Source: Yamagishiella unicocca (Eukaryota; Chlorophyta; Chlorophyceae; Chlamydomonadales; Volvocaceae). From it: a stretch of 64,000 bases of DNA. The stretch's first letter is position 1, and each line of letters begins with the position of its first letter. The notes under the pieces were generated by a model. The model saw nothing but the letters and a program-made list of their open reading frames with translations, was not told the origin of the DNA and searched no databases. The position numbers and the translations under genes were made by a program. The stretch spans positions 2,418,001-2,482,000 of the forward strand of contig BDSL01000003.1 in NCBI GenBank assembly GCA_003116995.1, given 5' to 3'. Of this stretch, positions 12,595-23,641 are shown in pieces.

Positions 12595-15500
12595 ACTCTG
12601 GGCCGGAAAGGAGCCGCCGGGCTTCGCTCAACCTTGCGAGGGACGTAGCACGCGCGAGGACCGTGTCCGTGCAGTCCATCCTGTTGCCTAAACTGGCAGC
12701 CGCGAAGCGCTCGGAGCGGGGCGCGGCCACCGAGCCGCGCGCCTCCACCGGACCGTGTGCGACTGCGACTGCGACCTCGACCGCGGCCGACGACGTGGAA
12801 GGCGGCGCGGGCGGGGATGATGACCCCCTCGACTGCAGCTTCGGAGGCGGCGAGGACGGCAACAGCAGCAGCACGTGCCGCCCTGTGCCGCAGGGGCCCA
12901 GGGGGGCCGCAGTAACGCGAGCCTCGTCGGCGGTGTCGTGCCTTGCGGCGCGGGGCGGGCGGAGGCTCAAGCGCCCGGGTGCTGAGGATGACAGCTGCGC
13001 GGGTGGCTTGGGGGGTGAGGGAGCCGCGGGGTCCCTGCTGCCGTCCGCTGGTTCGTTCACTCCCAGCTACCAGAGCGACGTGAGCTGGCGGCCGGGGGGT
13101 GAGGGAGCGACCACGGGCGCCCCCGGACGCCTGCGGAGCCCGGCCTTGGCTTGTGCCTCTGCCCTGCTGGCCGCCCCCACAGCGACGCAGCAACAGCAGC
13201 AACAGCAGCAGCAGCGCCGTCCGTCAAACGCCCTGTACAGCAGCGAACAGCAGCAGCAGCAGCGGCCCGCCTGCTCGAGCGCCTTCGATTTGTGCAAGAC
13301 CCAGATGGCACGTCGCGGGTGGGCAGGCACGGGCGGGGCGGCCCAGCCCGGAGCTTCGGCAGCGTCCTTCTCCTTCCGGGCAACCACCACGGCCGCTCAG
13401 CAGGTCGACGCCCTAGCGGGGCGCCGGCGGAGCCCCAACCCGTCGGCGGCGGCCTCACACATACGCATACACGCGGCGGCCAAGTCCCAGACGGACACCG
13501 AACACCACGAGCGGGAGCTCCTGGACACGGGGCAGAAGCCTGGGCCTAGGAAGGGCGGGGAGGGCCGGGGGGGCCGGGGGCAGCTGTCGCCGGTCGCCGC
13601 AGCCGTCAGGTCGCGCATCCTGGACGCAGCCAGCCCGCTGGCAACCGCCAACTACCTGGTCAACCCGCTGGCAACCGCCAGCCACCCGGTCAGCCCGCGC
13701 GTAACGGCCAACAAACTGGATTGCGCGGAGTACGCGTACAGCAGCGTGTCGAGCCGGAGCCTGCACAGCGGCGGCGCGCAGCGCAGCGCGGCACTGACGA
13801 GCATGGATGTGGAGTGCGTGTACGAGGCCGCCAGCGCCGCTGAGGAGGCGGCGGAGGCGGCGGAGGCGGCGGAGGCGGAGGCGGCCGCGTCGGCGTCCGC
13901 TTCCGTGGCGACCTCGCGAGGGAGGCAGGGGCCGCCGGAGGCGCGGCAGACGCTGGGGCAGCTGCTGAGCGAGGCCGGCGGCGCCGCCGCCGCCGTGGCG
14001 GCACGAGGAGGCGGGGTGCGCGGCTGCACGGCGGCGGCAGCGACGACGGCGGCGACGGCGGCGGGTGCTGGCGGCTCTGCGGGGAGCAAGCCGGCGACTG
14101 TGGTGTTCAGGTGCGTGCGCGCGGGGAGTGCTGGGGGGTGCTGTGGCGGCAGGCAGCTGGGGGGGTTTTGAGGAAGAGCCGTGGATGCGAGAAAAAACCG
14201 GCAGCTTGGGGGGGGGCCGCTGTGCTGGTGCTCGTCCCGTTGCGCGTTACGGTGGGAGGCGGACGCTCGGCTCCTGCGTATTGGTGCCGAGCGGACGCTT
14301 GGCGCTGGGTTTGGTGATGTCGTACAGTCCGTACAGTGCGTGGTAGCCAGCGAGTGGTTGGCTCGCCGCGTCAGCCACGCCAGGCGCTCGGACACGTCAC
14401 TGTGCTTGTGCGCGATGCCACCATTGGTGCCGAGAGCAGAGCTGCTGTTCGAGACTTCCTGGAGAGCAATCAGTGCACACCTTTCGACGACTTTGAAGCC
14501 GTTTTCACCCTTATGGCTAAACAGCAAATCTTCCGTTGTTGGAGGCGCCAGTACCGGCAAACGCGCGCGCGTGTGTGTGTGTGTGTGCTTGTTTGTTCAT
14601 TGACTTTAATCGTCACGTGACGTTGCTGCAGGGGCCTGCGGGTGAGGGTGGGCATCACGTGGGCGCTGCCGTCCACCAGCGAGCTGCAGTACAACGCGGC
14701 GTCGGCGCGCATGGTGTACGGCGGGCCCTGCGTGGCGGCGTGCAAGGCGGTGGCGGACATGGCGCACGGCGGGCAGGTGGTCATGAGCGGCGGCGCGCAC
14801 GAGCAGCTGGAGCAAGAGTGCGGACAGAGCGGCGGGGGACGGCCGAGCGGGACCATGGTAGGACGACGCCGTACGGCCACGGCATGCCGTACATGTTGAG
14901 GCGCGGCCGGTTTCGGGGTGGGAAGCACCGCCGCCGTTTGTTATATCTTATGGCGCGCAACGGCTGAGAGCCATTCGTGGCACGAGGTCACCACGAGGTC
15001 ACCACGAGGGCGGGAGCCGTTGCTTACCGTGTGCCTAGCGCTCCACAGCGATAAAGGCATCGCCGCTAGGCACCGCCGGTGTGCACTGTGCTTGCTGGTG
15101 TGGTCGCACACGTTGCGGTCGCGGCGCCTTCCCGCGTCCGCTCCCCTTCGCCCCCGTCTCACCACGTTCAATTGAACTCGCTTACGCCGGGTGCGCATTG
15201 ACGCGTCAGGAGCAAAACCCCACTCCTCAGCCCATAAACTCCCACAAACCCTATAAAACCCTACAAATTCCCACAACAACTCCCACATCCCCGCCAACCC
15301 CTGACCCTCCCCTCCAGATCCTGCACCTCGGCACGTACGCGGTGACGCGACCGCCGAGCGGCGGCCAGCGCGCCAGCGGCCTCCCTGGCGCGACGAGCGC
15401 TTCCTGTTCGGGCCAGCCTTGCGCACCTGCGCACCTTCGACGCGACTCGCAGGGCTGCGCGAGCGAGGCGTCGGTGGCGATGTTGTCCAGGGCGGGCGCT

Positions 15501-18500
15501 CAGGCCGAGGTGGAGCTGCGCTGCGTCTATTGGGTAACCAGCCCCACCCTATCGCCGCGCCTGGCGCTGGTGCCGCCGCTGCGTGTGCCGCCGGACGCCA
15601 CCGCCGTGTGCGAGGTGTACGGCGCGCCCACGGGGCGCCTGTCGTACGTCGTCGTACAGATCCCGGCGGCGGCGGCGCTGCTGGCGTGGAACAGGGAGGT
15701 GGCGGAGGAGTCGCTGCGCGTGTTTCGTGAGGCGGCGGCCTCGCAGCTGCAGGCTCTGGACGGTCAGGGCAGCGGCTACCAGGTGCTGGTGGGGGCTGGG
15801 GTCCTGGGGAGGGGGCTGGGGGGGGCCTGTGGTGCCGCCCCTTTCTTAGTAATCTTGTTTGGCGGCGGTGGTGGCGGCGGCGGTGGCGGCGTCCGGCATT
15901 GCGTGGGATTGCAGTGGTGTCGTACCGCTCTTGTTGGATTACAGTGCAAAACGTGCAGATGCGAACCGGCGGCGTATTTCCTTACCCGTGACTGTGTCGA
16001 TCATGTTAATCACGCTAGTCGTCGGACTTGACATTGCTGCTAGTCGTCGGATCATCATCACTGCTGCTGCTGCTGATGATCCCGCGGCTGCTGCTGCACC
16101 CGATCGCCTCACAGGTGCCGTGCTCAAGTGGCGCGAGCGGCTCCGACCCCGGGCAGCTGTGCGCTGCCTTCACGACGGCCTCTGCTGCGGTGTGGTGGGC
16201 GGAGGGGTTGCGACGAGAGCTGCTCAAGGCGCCTTGGACCGCGGTGGGTCTCTCCGCGCGCCTGGGTTGGCGTCCGCCTGGGTTGGCGTCCGCCTGGGTT
16301 GGCGTCCGCCTGGGTGGGCGTCCGCCTGGGTGGGCGTCCGCCTGGGTGGGCGTCCGCCTGGGTGGGCGTCCGCCTGGGTGGGCGTCCGCCTGGGTGGGCG
16401 TCCGCCGCTGCTCGGGGCCGCTTCTGCACGCACGCGCGTGATGGCAGTGGTGGTGGCGGTGGTGGTGGTGGTGGTGATGGCGGTGGTGATGGCGGTGGTG
16501 GTGGTGTGGTGGTGGGACGTGTCCGATGCTCACGTGTACGCAACTCCCGCGCTCCCCGATCGAACTGCTAGCGCACTTAGACACGCCGCACCGCGGATCG
16601 TGGCCTTGGCTCGCCCCCGCAGCGCACCGGGACGAGAAGCCCCACACTGTCGTACATGTGAACGCCACGTCACGCCACGTCACGTCACGTCGACTGGCCT
16701 GCCTGCTCAAACAGTCCAGTCCCCCGGGGGTTGTAGCACCCTCTGTAGCAGCCACTTTTCGCCCTGACTCCGGAGACATATACACACACACACACCGCCA
16801 GCTGCACTACCCATGTCGTGTGAACGTGTATTTCATGCCACCCCCTTCTTGCGCTCCCCCTTGGACGCCGCCTCCCGCGTCAGGAGCTGCTGTCCCACGA
16901 GCTCTGCGAAGTGGTAGAGGCTTCCGGAGGCGCCGCCGTGGACCCGCGGGTCGGTCGGTCACGGCACCTGGACCCAAGGGCCGTCAAGCGCACCCGGCGC
17001 AGGAGCTTCAACCTCTGCAAGGCCCCCGACGACGACGATTTTGGTGCCCCGGTGGCGCCGCCCTACCTGCACGAACCCGTCTCCACCTCCGGGTCGGGCC
17101 GGAGGGCACGTATCGTCGCCAGCGGTGGCTCGTTGGCTGCCTACCTCATCCTGAGGCGCCAGGAGTGCGGCAAGTCCCGCCGGTCCGGCGTCAAGGGCGT
17201 GGCGGGTGGGGAGGCGGCTGACAGCGCAGACGCCGGCGGCGATTCGACCGAGTGGGGGGGGTCGCAGTCGGGTCGACAGCACCACCTCTCTTCGCGCAAC
17301 AGCGGGAGGTCGTGCGGCCGCCTGGCGGCCGTATGCGCGCTTGCCGACTGCAGCAGACAGACCTCCAGCATAGCAACCGCAGCCGCAACCGCAGCCTCCG
17401 TGGGCGCGGGCGTGGGCACAAGCGGAAGCGGGGCTGTGCCCGGGGAGTTCGGGGAGGGGGAGGCGCGCAGCCACTCCCCCGCCTATAGTCGGTGTGGCAG
17501 CTGCGTCGGCCCCCCAGCGTTGCCCTCGGTCGCTGCTCCCGACTCGCCCGGCCCCTCGGCCGCTGCGTCTGAGGCCGCTGCTGCAGACCCACTGGGGGAC
17601 GGCGCGGGCGAGGAAGGGCCCTCGCAACCACCCGAGGAGCTTGGGCCGGCGGCGGGACGCGGCGCTGCGCTGGATCTGGATCCATTGGATCCACTGGATC
17701 CAGCGGATGGCTCGCCTCACGCGCACTACCAGGTGCGCCGTGCTATGCCTGTTCATTCTTTTTACTCCACCGCGGTGTCGTGGAAACTCGTTGCGGGTCA
17801 GGCGGTGCGGGCAGGGTGGCCCGGCGAAGGCAGCGCAGGGTGGAGTGGCTCTGCCTGTTGTGCTGTGGGTGCGCCTTGGGGCGTCAGTCGTGGGGCGTCA
17901 GTCGTGGGGCGTCAGTCGTGGGGCGTCAGTCGTGGGGCGTGGGTCAAGGGTCGGGGGTTCGGTGGTCTTGGGCCTTGCCTTCAACCTGCCGAATGTGAGC
18001 TGCTACCGTCTGGCAACCCCGCGGGGCCCCCCGCGCACTCGCGCCCTGATGGCGCCATCACTCGCAACCTACACCGCAGGCAACACGCACCCCATGCTTT
18101 CGCGCTCCCTCCCCCTTTGGTGCTGTGGCAACGACGCGCCGCGCCTCACCCTCCCTCCCAGGAGCGTCTGACCCTGCCCAGGACGCGACCAGGCGTCCAG
18201 CAGCTGTCCGCCGCGCAGCGCGCCCGAGACGACGACCCCATCCTTCGCAGCCTTGCAGACTTCGACGAGGCGCTGTCAGCCGACTCGGCGCTGGGAGCGC
18301 CTGGGCCCGTGATCATACTGCGGGGCCTCAGGTGCGTACGGCAAGATCTGGTGCCGTACTCGATGATCTCTGATCTGATCTGATCCGATCTGAGGCTTGT
18401 TATGCTTATGCTGCCGTACCGCGTGGGTTTTGTTTGCCGCGCCTGTCTGGGATTGGCCCTGGGGAAGATCTCTCCGGGGGTGGCGGCCAGCCCAGGGTGC

Positions 18501-19727
18501 AGTCGGGGATTTGGGTTTTCGCCGCTCGGCAGCACCGCTCCTCTCCGTGCGCGAAGTAAGCAGGAAACTCACACACATATCGCTTTGCATCCAGGAAAAC
18601 ACCACCACCACCACCATCGCTCCTCCCCGCACTTGCACGCGGACCCGCCTGACGTTGCGCGCGCTCTACTACGCCTGACCCTCCACCCCATCCCCCCAAC
18701 CCAACCCAACCCAACCCAACGCACACACACGCGGGCCCCCCAAAGGATGCGCGCCGGCATTTCCACCGGCCGCGCGGAATGGTTGGTCCAGGACAGCTCG
18801 CATGCACTCGCCTACCAGGGCCGCCCAGTCGCCGCCGCCGCCAAGCTCGCGGCGGCGGCGGGCAGCGGCCAGGTGCTGTGCGACGAAGCCACCCGGCAGG
18901 AGGCCACTGCGGCGCAGCTGTGGGCTGCGTCCATGGAGGAGCCCGAGCCGCAGAGTGACGCCACGTCCACCAGCCGGGCCGCCGTCGCAGCTGCACTGCA
19001 GCGCGCGGCTAGGGCACGCCCGCAGCAGATGCTGGCGTTCACGCCCGCCGACGGCCAGGACACGCGCGCAGCTAGGAAGAAGGTCCTGGCGCACGCATAT
19101 GTCTGCGGGTAAGGAGGCGTCTGTGTCGCAACTCCACAGCGGTGGTGGTGCTGATGGTGGTAATGATGTTGCTGTCGACAGGAGGTGTGGTTGCTGGTGG
19201 GCTCAGCCAGCGAGCGGCTGGGCGGTCCCCGTGCGTTGCGTTTTATTGTCCCTGCTGCGCAGGGGTGGGTGGGGGGTGGCTCGTCGAGAACCCTGGATCG
19301 ACCCGCAGCTGGCTGCTTGACCCGACCGCCCCCGCAATGCCTCCTCCCCCACCACAGGATCTTTGACAGGAGCAGCGACTCCCCTAACACGGCGCTCGAG
19401 GATGCGGCGCCGCGCCCATCCGCTGCGGCCGACGGCCTGTCCCGGGCACGGAGGGCGTTCAGACGGCGGCGCGCTTCGACCATTGACGGCTCCTCCGCGG
19501 CTGCAGCTGCTGCGGCCACGGCAGTTGCTTCGGTTGAGGCGGCCAACGCCTTGTCTCAAGCCCCGCTCTACAGCTCCTGCGGCGGTGCGAATGCATCGTA
19601 CTGCTCCACTGCGGCCGGAGCCAGCGGCCATGGGAGGCGCTTGTGGGCGGATGTGGGGCCCGGCGACAGCTTGAAGCGGATGAACTTCAGTTCGCCTCCT
19701 ATGACCCGATCGTTTGGAGGCAGGTGA
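3804..19727 (+). CDS. receptor-type adenylate/guanylate cyclase with bacterial solute-binding ectodomain and two cyclase homology domains
   Basis: Exons: 3804-4033, 4126-4228, 4347-4591, 5031-5196, 6030-6186, 6506-6768, 7027-7271, 7915-8181, 8472-8811, 9196-9277, 9622-9851, 10379-10498, 11106-11171, 11659-11706, 12171-14110, 14632-14857, 15318-15782, 16115-16243, 16884-17732, 18162-18331, 18746-19108, 19358-19727. They join in frame to 2,357 codons. Residues about 36-48 form a signal-peptide or anchor core (TVLLLLLVSGAFG). Exons 3-10 read as a type-II periplasmic binding protein. A membrane span lies near residues 712-736. Cyclase domain 1 starts at VTDIQDSTALW with candidate metal Asp774 and Asp818. 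It is split by a 646-codon low-complexity exon (Gln tracts) and resumes at GLRVRVGI. Domain 2 (LSYVVVQIPAAAALLAW through LAYQGRP) is also split, by about 280 residues, and lacks the metal aspartates. Expected topology: ligand-binding part outside or luminal, cyclase part cytosolic. The start is the first ATG of the signal exon. The last exon could instead splice at 19725. Confidence 0.85.
4787..4848. repeat. 31-bp direct duplication in intron 3 of the cyclase gene
   Basis: The segment beginning GCGTTGACTGAGTGGGTGCG occurs twice in direct succession, with a spacing of about 31 bases. Confidence 0.75.
4898..5027 (+). repeat. 43-bp tandem triplication including the 3' splice site of intron 3 (family T motif)
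   Basis: Copies lie at 4898-4940, 4941-4983 and 4984-5027. Each carries CATGTCGCGT, then a CCGGGTTTCATGCC-like core (the middle copy diverges) and C-rich sequence, and ends at a CAG. The next exon starts at 5031 after the last CAG. The core is the dispersed intronic motif T seen near other acceptors in this window. Confidence 0.85.
5205..5300 (+). repeat. degenerate direct repeat near the 5' end of intron 4
   Basis: GCGACGTAGGAGAGGGAGA occurs twice, with GGCCTGGGG-like flanks, just after the donor at 5197. Confidence 0.65.
5366..5410 (-). repeat. intronic repeat family T, reverse orientation
   Basis: GGTGGCATAAGGGCCCGG followed by TTAAACGACATGGGTAGTAT is the reverse complement of the motif near 42872-42920 and 16801-16845. 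It lies inside cyclase intron 4. Confidence 0.75.
5829..5985 (+). repeat. 23-bp minisatellite in intron 4 of the cyclase gene
   Basis: About seven copies of GATGAGCGGGGCTGCACTAC plus CGT/CGG, nearly identical, just upstream of the acceptor at 6029. Confidence 0.9.
6757..6830 (+). repeat. 40-bp tandem duplication containing the donor site of intron 6
   Basis: CCGCAGATGAGGGTGAGCGG occurs at about 6757 and again at about 6797. The first copy holds the exon end (GTG donor at 6769); the second is an identical decoy donor inside the intron. Confidence 0.8.
6961..7020 (+). repeat. degenerate telomere-like CCCTAAAA tract just before an acceptor
   Basis: Runs such as CCCTAAAACTAAG, CCCTAAAAACTT and CCTAAACCCC fill the 3' end of cyclase intron 6, ending at the acceptor 7026. 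CCCTAAAA is the Chlamydomonas telomere unit. These copies are imperfect and spaced, so they may be an A-rich pyrimidine tract that only resembles it. Confidence 0.5.
7604..7914 (+). repeat. 103-bp tandem repeat duplicating the 3' splice site of intron 7
   Basis: TTCAGAATGC occurs at 7601, 7704, 7807 and 7910, exactly 103 bases apart. The intervening sequence (AACGAAGTAACCCACGCC and so on, then the C-rich tract) is essentially identical. Only the last copy continues into the conserved protein at 7915; the three upstream copies are decoy acceptors. Confidence 0.95.
8385..8425 (+). repeat. intronic repeat family R2 copy 1
   Basis: GGCCGTGGATTCGCGGATT followed by an A/T-containing and C-rich tail, about 45 bases upstream of the acceptor at 8471. 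Confidence 0.8.
9101..9150 (+). repeat. intronic repeat family T (diverged) near the acceptor of intron 9
   Basis: CGTGTCAACGGTTTTCACG then a C run matches the core of family T (CGTGTAACCGG, TTTCATGCC, C run), about 45 bases before the acceptor at 9195. Confidence 0.5.
9897..9958. repeat. short palindromic GATCGTAC tandem array in intron 11
   Basis: CGATCGTA is repeated about six times. Each unit contains the self-complementary CGATCG or GTAC, so the array could fold on itself. It lies 45 bases after the donor at 9852. Confidence 0.85.
10499..11000 (+). repeat. 27-bp minisatellite starting at the donor of intron 12
   Basis: About 19 imperfect copies of GTGGGTCCAGGGGGGGAGCT plus GCGAGGT fill the intron. 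The first copy is the splice donor itself (exon ends 10498), so each copy repeats a usable GTGGGT donor. Confidence 0.95.
11051..11085 (+). repeat. intronic repeat family R2 copy 2
   Basis: CGGATTCGCGGATTCTCTTA followed by TCAAACCCCCC, immediately upstream of the acceptor at 11105. Confidence 0.85.
11768..11930 (+). repeat. (CAC)n trinucleotide tract in intron 14
   Basis: Long, nearly perfect CAC/ACC triplet run. All three frames are open (His, Thr or Pro), but it lies between the donor at 11707 and the acceptor at 12170 and is read as intronic. Confidence 0.9.
13188..13265 (+). repeat. CAG (polyglutamine) tracts inside the large cyclase insertion exon
   Basis: Two interrupted CAG runs (about 13188-13212 and 13248-13262) encode Gln tracts in the 1,940-base exon that splits cyclase domain 1. 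Confidence 0.85.
14166..14200 (+). repeat. intronic repeat family R1 copy
   Basis: TTTTGAGGAAGAGCCGTGGA followed by TGCGAGAAAAAACC, 55 bases after the donor at 14111. It matches the copies at 43370, 44086 and 48288. Confidence 0.7.
16258..16406 (+). repeat. 15-bp minisatellite in intron 18 of the cyclase gene
   Basis: About ten copies of GTGGGCGTCCGCCTG, starting 15 bases after the donor at 16244. Confidence 0.9.
16442..16511 (+). repeat. (GGT/GGC)n microsatellite in intron 18
   Basis: Short GGT-rich triplet tract directly after the 15-bp minisatellite. Confidence 0.8.
16801..16845 (+). repeat. intronic repeat family T near the acceptor of intron 18
   Basis: GCACTACCCATGTCGTGTGA, then ACGTGTATTTCATGCCACCCCC. 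The acceptor is at 16883. Confidence 0.75.
17878..17945 (+). repeat. 14-bp minisatellite in intron 19 of the cyclase gene
   Basis: About five copies of GGGGCGTCAGTCGT. Confidence 0.9.
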
Positions 19728-20849
19728 GATGCTGGCGTGTCAGTCAAATGGAGCTATGCAAAGCGCTGAACACGGTTGCTACAGGACGGGGCTTTGCGCG
19801 ATATGTCGCAGCCGCGGAGGGAGGGAGCGGGTCTTGGTAGCAAGCATGGGCGAACCGGGGTGTATGCGCGAGGGAGGGGCGGCGCGGCCCATGACCGACG
19901 GAGGGACGACGACGCAGTGACCATATCTAACCACCTAACCACTGTCCCCTCCGACTGGGACTCGGACGGCCTGCCTGATCGTAACATAAGGGTGCACATG
20001 GTGCATCACATGGGTACTGATGTCTGTGGCAATTACAAGTACACGCACATTCATGGGGCCCGCGGAAGCACCACCGGGGTGCTCTGCGGCGAGGCGTGGG
20101 TCGTATCTGGTTGCGGAAGCGATCGAGGCTCTTGCGGCGGAGGGTTCCTCAGGGCGGTCCGGCTTGTTGTCGCCATTGTCGTCCCTGTTAGTTGTCAGGT
20201 AGTATCGGTGTAGTATCAGCAGTTATCGTGCCTGTTGTGGTGCCGCGCATGTTGGATATTGGCGATATGTACGCCCGCCCGGCACTCGAGGCTTGTTGTC
20301 TCGCGCGGAACGACTCGTCCGGTCGCTGTCGTTGTCGCAGTCGCTGGGCGGGGGGGAGTCAGCGAGGAGACGTGCGTATAGCGGGGTTTGGGGAGGAGGG
20401 TGCGTTCGGTCGCGCGGCTGGGTCGCAGTGTTGGATGGCCTGCACACAAGGGGACCTTTATGAAAACGGAGTACCGGTATTACGGTCAAACGGAGCACTG
20501 AGGGAAACAAGCTAGCGGGTGTGGGATGGTCTGGGCGGTGGCGAAGGGTGTTTAATGTTCGGTTGGATGGCAGGTTGGCGGTACTAGTGAGCAGCCTGGT
20601 GTTGGTAGTGGACCTCATGTGGAGTTTGGGTTCGTCGTTGGTGCAGGCGCAAATGGGAAGCGAGGTGTGCTGCAGCAGGTGGGCAGTGGGCTTCGGTGTT
20701 TGGCAAGGCATCACGGAAGTGGTGGGACCTGCATTGCAATATAGCGAAATGCAGGTGGCTGGCTCAGCAAAAATGTGATTGTGGCCTTCATGGCAGTCCC
20801 GGTATGTAGGGTCTTTCGCGTATGCGACCTACACTACGGGTATATGAAT

Positions 20850-20854
20850 TGTAA
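20850..20854 (+). terminator. TGTAA poly(A) motif, first one downstream of the cyclase stop
   Basis: This is the first TGTAA on the + strand after the stop at 19727, implying a 3' UTR of about 1.1 kb, or an additional 3' exon. Confidence 0.35.
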
Positions 20855-21112
20855 TCTGGAGGTACTGGCGTCGCTGGGTTTAAAATGAGTAGTATTCGTT
20901 AGTTACTGTTGCGCCAACGAGAACCTAACACACTAAGCTATGATCGAAAGTTTGCAGCATTTTTTTAACACCAGTTGATATTGCTTAGTGCCTCATGTAA
21001 TTAGCTCGGTCGTCGTTGTTAACTGGCATACCTGGCGATGTTTTCGTCTTATCGCTGTTGCTGAACTCGAACTCGTCGGGCTTTACGGCTCGATAGGGCA
21101 TTGCTGTATTAC

Positions 21113-23425
21113 CTCGGTAGCACTACCGTTACAGTGGGCTCCAGTCCTTGCCTGGTATTGTCGACCCTCCATCGATGTACCGTACTAGCACCGCGAAGGC
21201 TCGCAGTTTGCCGCGTGCAAACCCTTTTGTTATTTCGGTGGTAATTTCCCGGCTGCCTTCTGGCATGTATAAACCGCGTACTGACCGTTATTAGTTCCGT
21301 ACATGAGCGGCCCATTTAGTGCGTGATCTGTTGTTGTGCTGAAGGACTAGCCTGTTTTTCGGTCTGCATTTAATGTCGCGGTGCCCGCCGGGTCTGGGCA
21401 CTCACCGCGGCCCGGCGGTTGCTGCGGCTCGCAGCGTTTCGCTCCAGCCCATGACGCGCCGGGTCGAGCCGGGTTCCGGATTGGCGTGGACGGCGTCTTC
21501 GAATTCATCGTCACAGGCTTGAAGTCGGGACAATCCGCCCGTGCCTCCTGGCACCTCTATAAGTACATGTTTGTACTCGTCAGCAGTCTGCGATGCGTGG
21601 CACGCAGCTGCAATGGCATGGGGCGGCCGTGTATATTGGTCCCGTCCCCGCTGCCGCGTCGCTCTGCATTGTTGCTGCGCTGGGCGGTACTGCGATGTGA
21701 CGAGGCAACATGTGGGCGGATGTGGAGCCGCTCCACGGATCACATGCTGGTATGCTCGCCGGCATGCGGCCTGCCCAAACTAGAGAAAAAGAACTTGCCA
21801 AGAACTTGGGTGTTGTGTGTCTCGCTAAACCGTGGACCACGTTGCGACGCGTGGACCACCATATAGCGTGTGGTAGACACGCGCGCACGTAGTGGTATGA
21901 GGTATGGCATACACTAGGGGTGCGCTCGATGGCTTTACCTTACGGTCTGGGCCCCACTGTAACAGTAACCACTTAAACGTGTGCGATTGCGTACTCATGC
22001 GCCGTACGCCGCCGGGACGCGCCGGCAGGTACAGCGGGCTGGAGACGGCCGTGCAGGCGCCTAGCGGTACCGCATAGGCCGCAAGGCTTGCACACTCACA
22101 TTACAAGGGTTTGTAACTCACCGGGTCTTGCTCCCCTCAGTATCAGCACCAGAACATCCCCATAGCAACCTTCTTTTACGCCGTGTACACGGGTTTCCTC
22201 GCCCGTCAACTCTTCCTTGCGCTGAGTTGCCGCTCTCCGCGTGTGGGGTGCAGTCCAGTCAGCAAGGAATCACGAGTTGGCTGTAGCAGGTAGGTCAGGG
22301 ACGAGCTGTGGGCGGTGGACCATTGGGTCCTTGTAACGCCCCCAAACGTATGAATCAATTTGGTGGTAGTACTTGTCGCGGTGGGCTCCAGCCTGCTCCA
22401 GACCACAAGGTAGAACCACCGGCCACATCAATTAACTGTGTTAGTGGGCCCCAGACCATCGGCGTAATCGCCGATTCCGATGCGGCTTCAACAGGGGGAC
22501 ACGTTGCCGAGCAGTAGTGGTAGTCGTTCCAGGCTTCTGGGGAGCCGACATCCCTTGTTCCAGGTCTGGAGACGCTGTAAGGTTACAGCAACGGGGATGT
22601 GAGCTCCACCCACAGGCCCTCGAGCGCCCCCATGCACTCCCGCCCCCACCGGAGCTCCAAGAAGACCCGCACCTCCTTGTCGGTGTTGCGGAGGCCGCGG
22701 CACACGCGCTGGGGATACACTGCAGCACATATGGCCAGGTGTACGAGGAGGTGGACTGGATCTCCTGGGGACTACATCAACCAGTTTCGACCGACGAAGC
22801 GCTGGGTCCCTTGCTGGGGATGAAAGCGATACTAGGGATGGATGAAGAGAGAGACGCGTGCGGAGCTGGAGGGGTGCGACGATATGGCTGACAGTAGGCA
22901 CGGCACTGCGCGTTCCGTTCATGCCGACTTGGCGCACTGTAACCATCGCACTGAAGCAACGTAAATTCGAGGACGGCTCGGGAGCAGTGTCCCGGGACCG
23001 GCGTGTCATATCGTAGGCGCCCAGCCTCTCGCGTTCACCGCCTGTAGCCAGCCTACGCGCCGGGGTACAGGTACAGGCTCAACACAGCAGTCTTGGGCTG
23101 TCACAGACACTAGGTGTAACAGGCTCGCCACAGCAGGCACATGCTTACCGCCGTCCCAACCTGTTGCGAACATGGGCCCCCAGCCCTCCATCCCAATGTG
23201 ACGAGAACCCCCACACATACCATGTATGGGGAGCTGCCCATATTTACCCGTGGGTCCCGAACGCTACCGAACGCACCCGACGGGCTAGTGCCGTGCATCC
23301 TAAACGTCAGATTGGCCGGAAACATTTCAGAAAACGACGGGGAAACTTTTTGACTTTGGGTCCCTCTGTAACCACGTCCAGACACCGAATCATTGTAACG
23401 GTTACAGTGGGTTCCAGACCAAGAG
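21113..23425. repeat. dispersed five-copy motif GTTACAGTGGGYYCCAGACC
   Basis: Copies lie near 21128-21150 (+), 21947-21970 (-), 22380-22410 (+, core partly changed), 22438-22462 (+) and 23395-23425 (+). Two copies extend the match with AAGGTAGAACC or AAGAGGTAGACC. They are probably remnants of one repeated element; no terminal structure was established. Confidence 0.6.
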
Positions 23426-23641
23426 GTAGACCAAGAAGCTGGTGTACTACTAAACGGCGGCCAGTTGGGTGGCAACGGCGGGTACCTGAAGACGTTGTGC
23501 TATCCCAAGGTTGCACGAGCTAAAACTGCCGCAGGGTCGCTTTATGTACGGCTTACGGTGTCATGACAGCGCTGAATGACACGCCCGGGGGACTGGGGGG
23601 TGGCGCACGATGTGGCAGCTGTAACGGCTCATGTCTCTCTC

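Noticed and set aside
22488..23009. Minus-strand 173-codon and plus-strand 124-codon frames near 22.5-23.0 kb
   Set aside because: They overlap each other and a third plausible short reading. No splice partners or family motifs were found, and the area is repeat-bearing.
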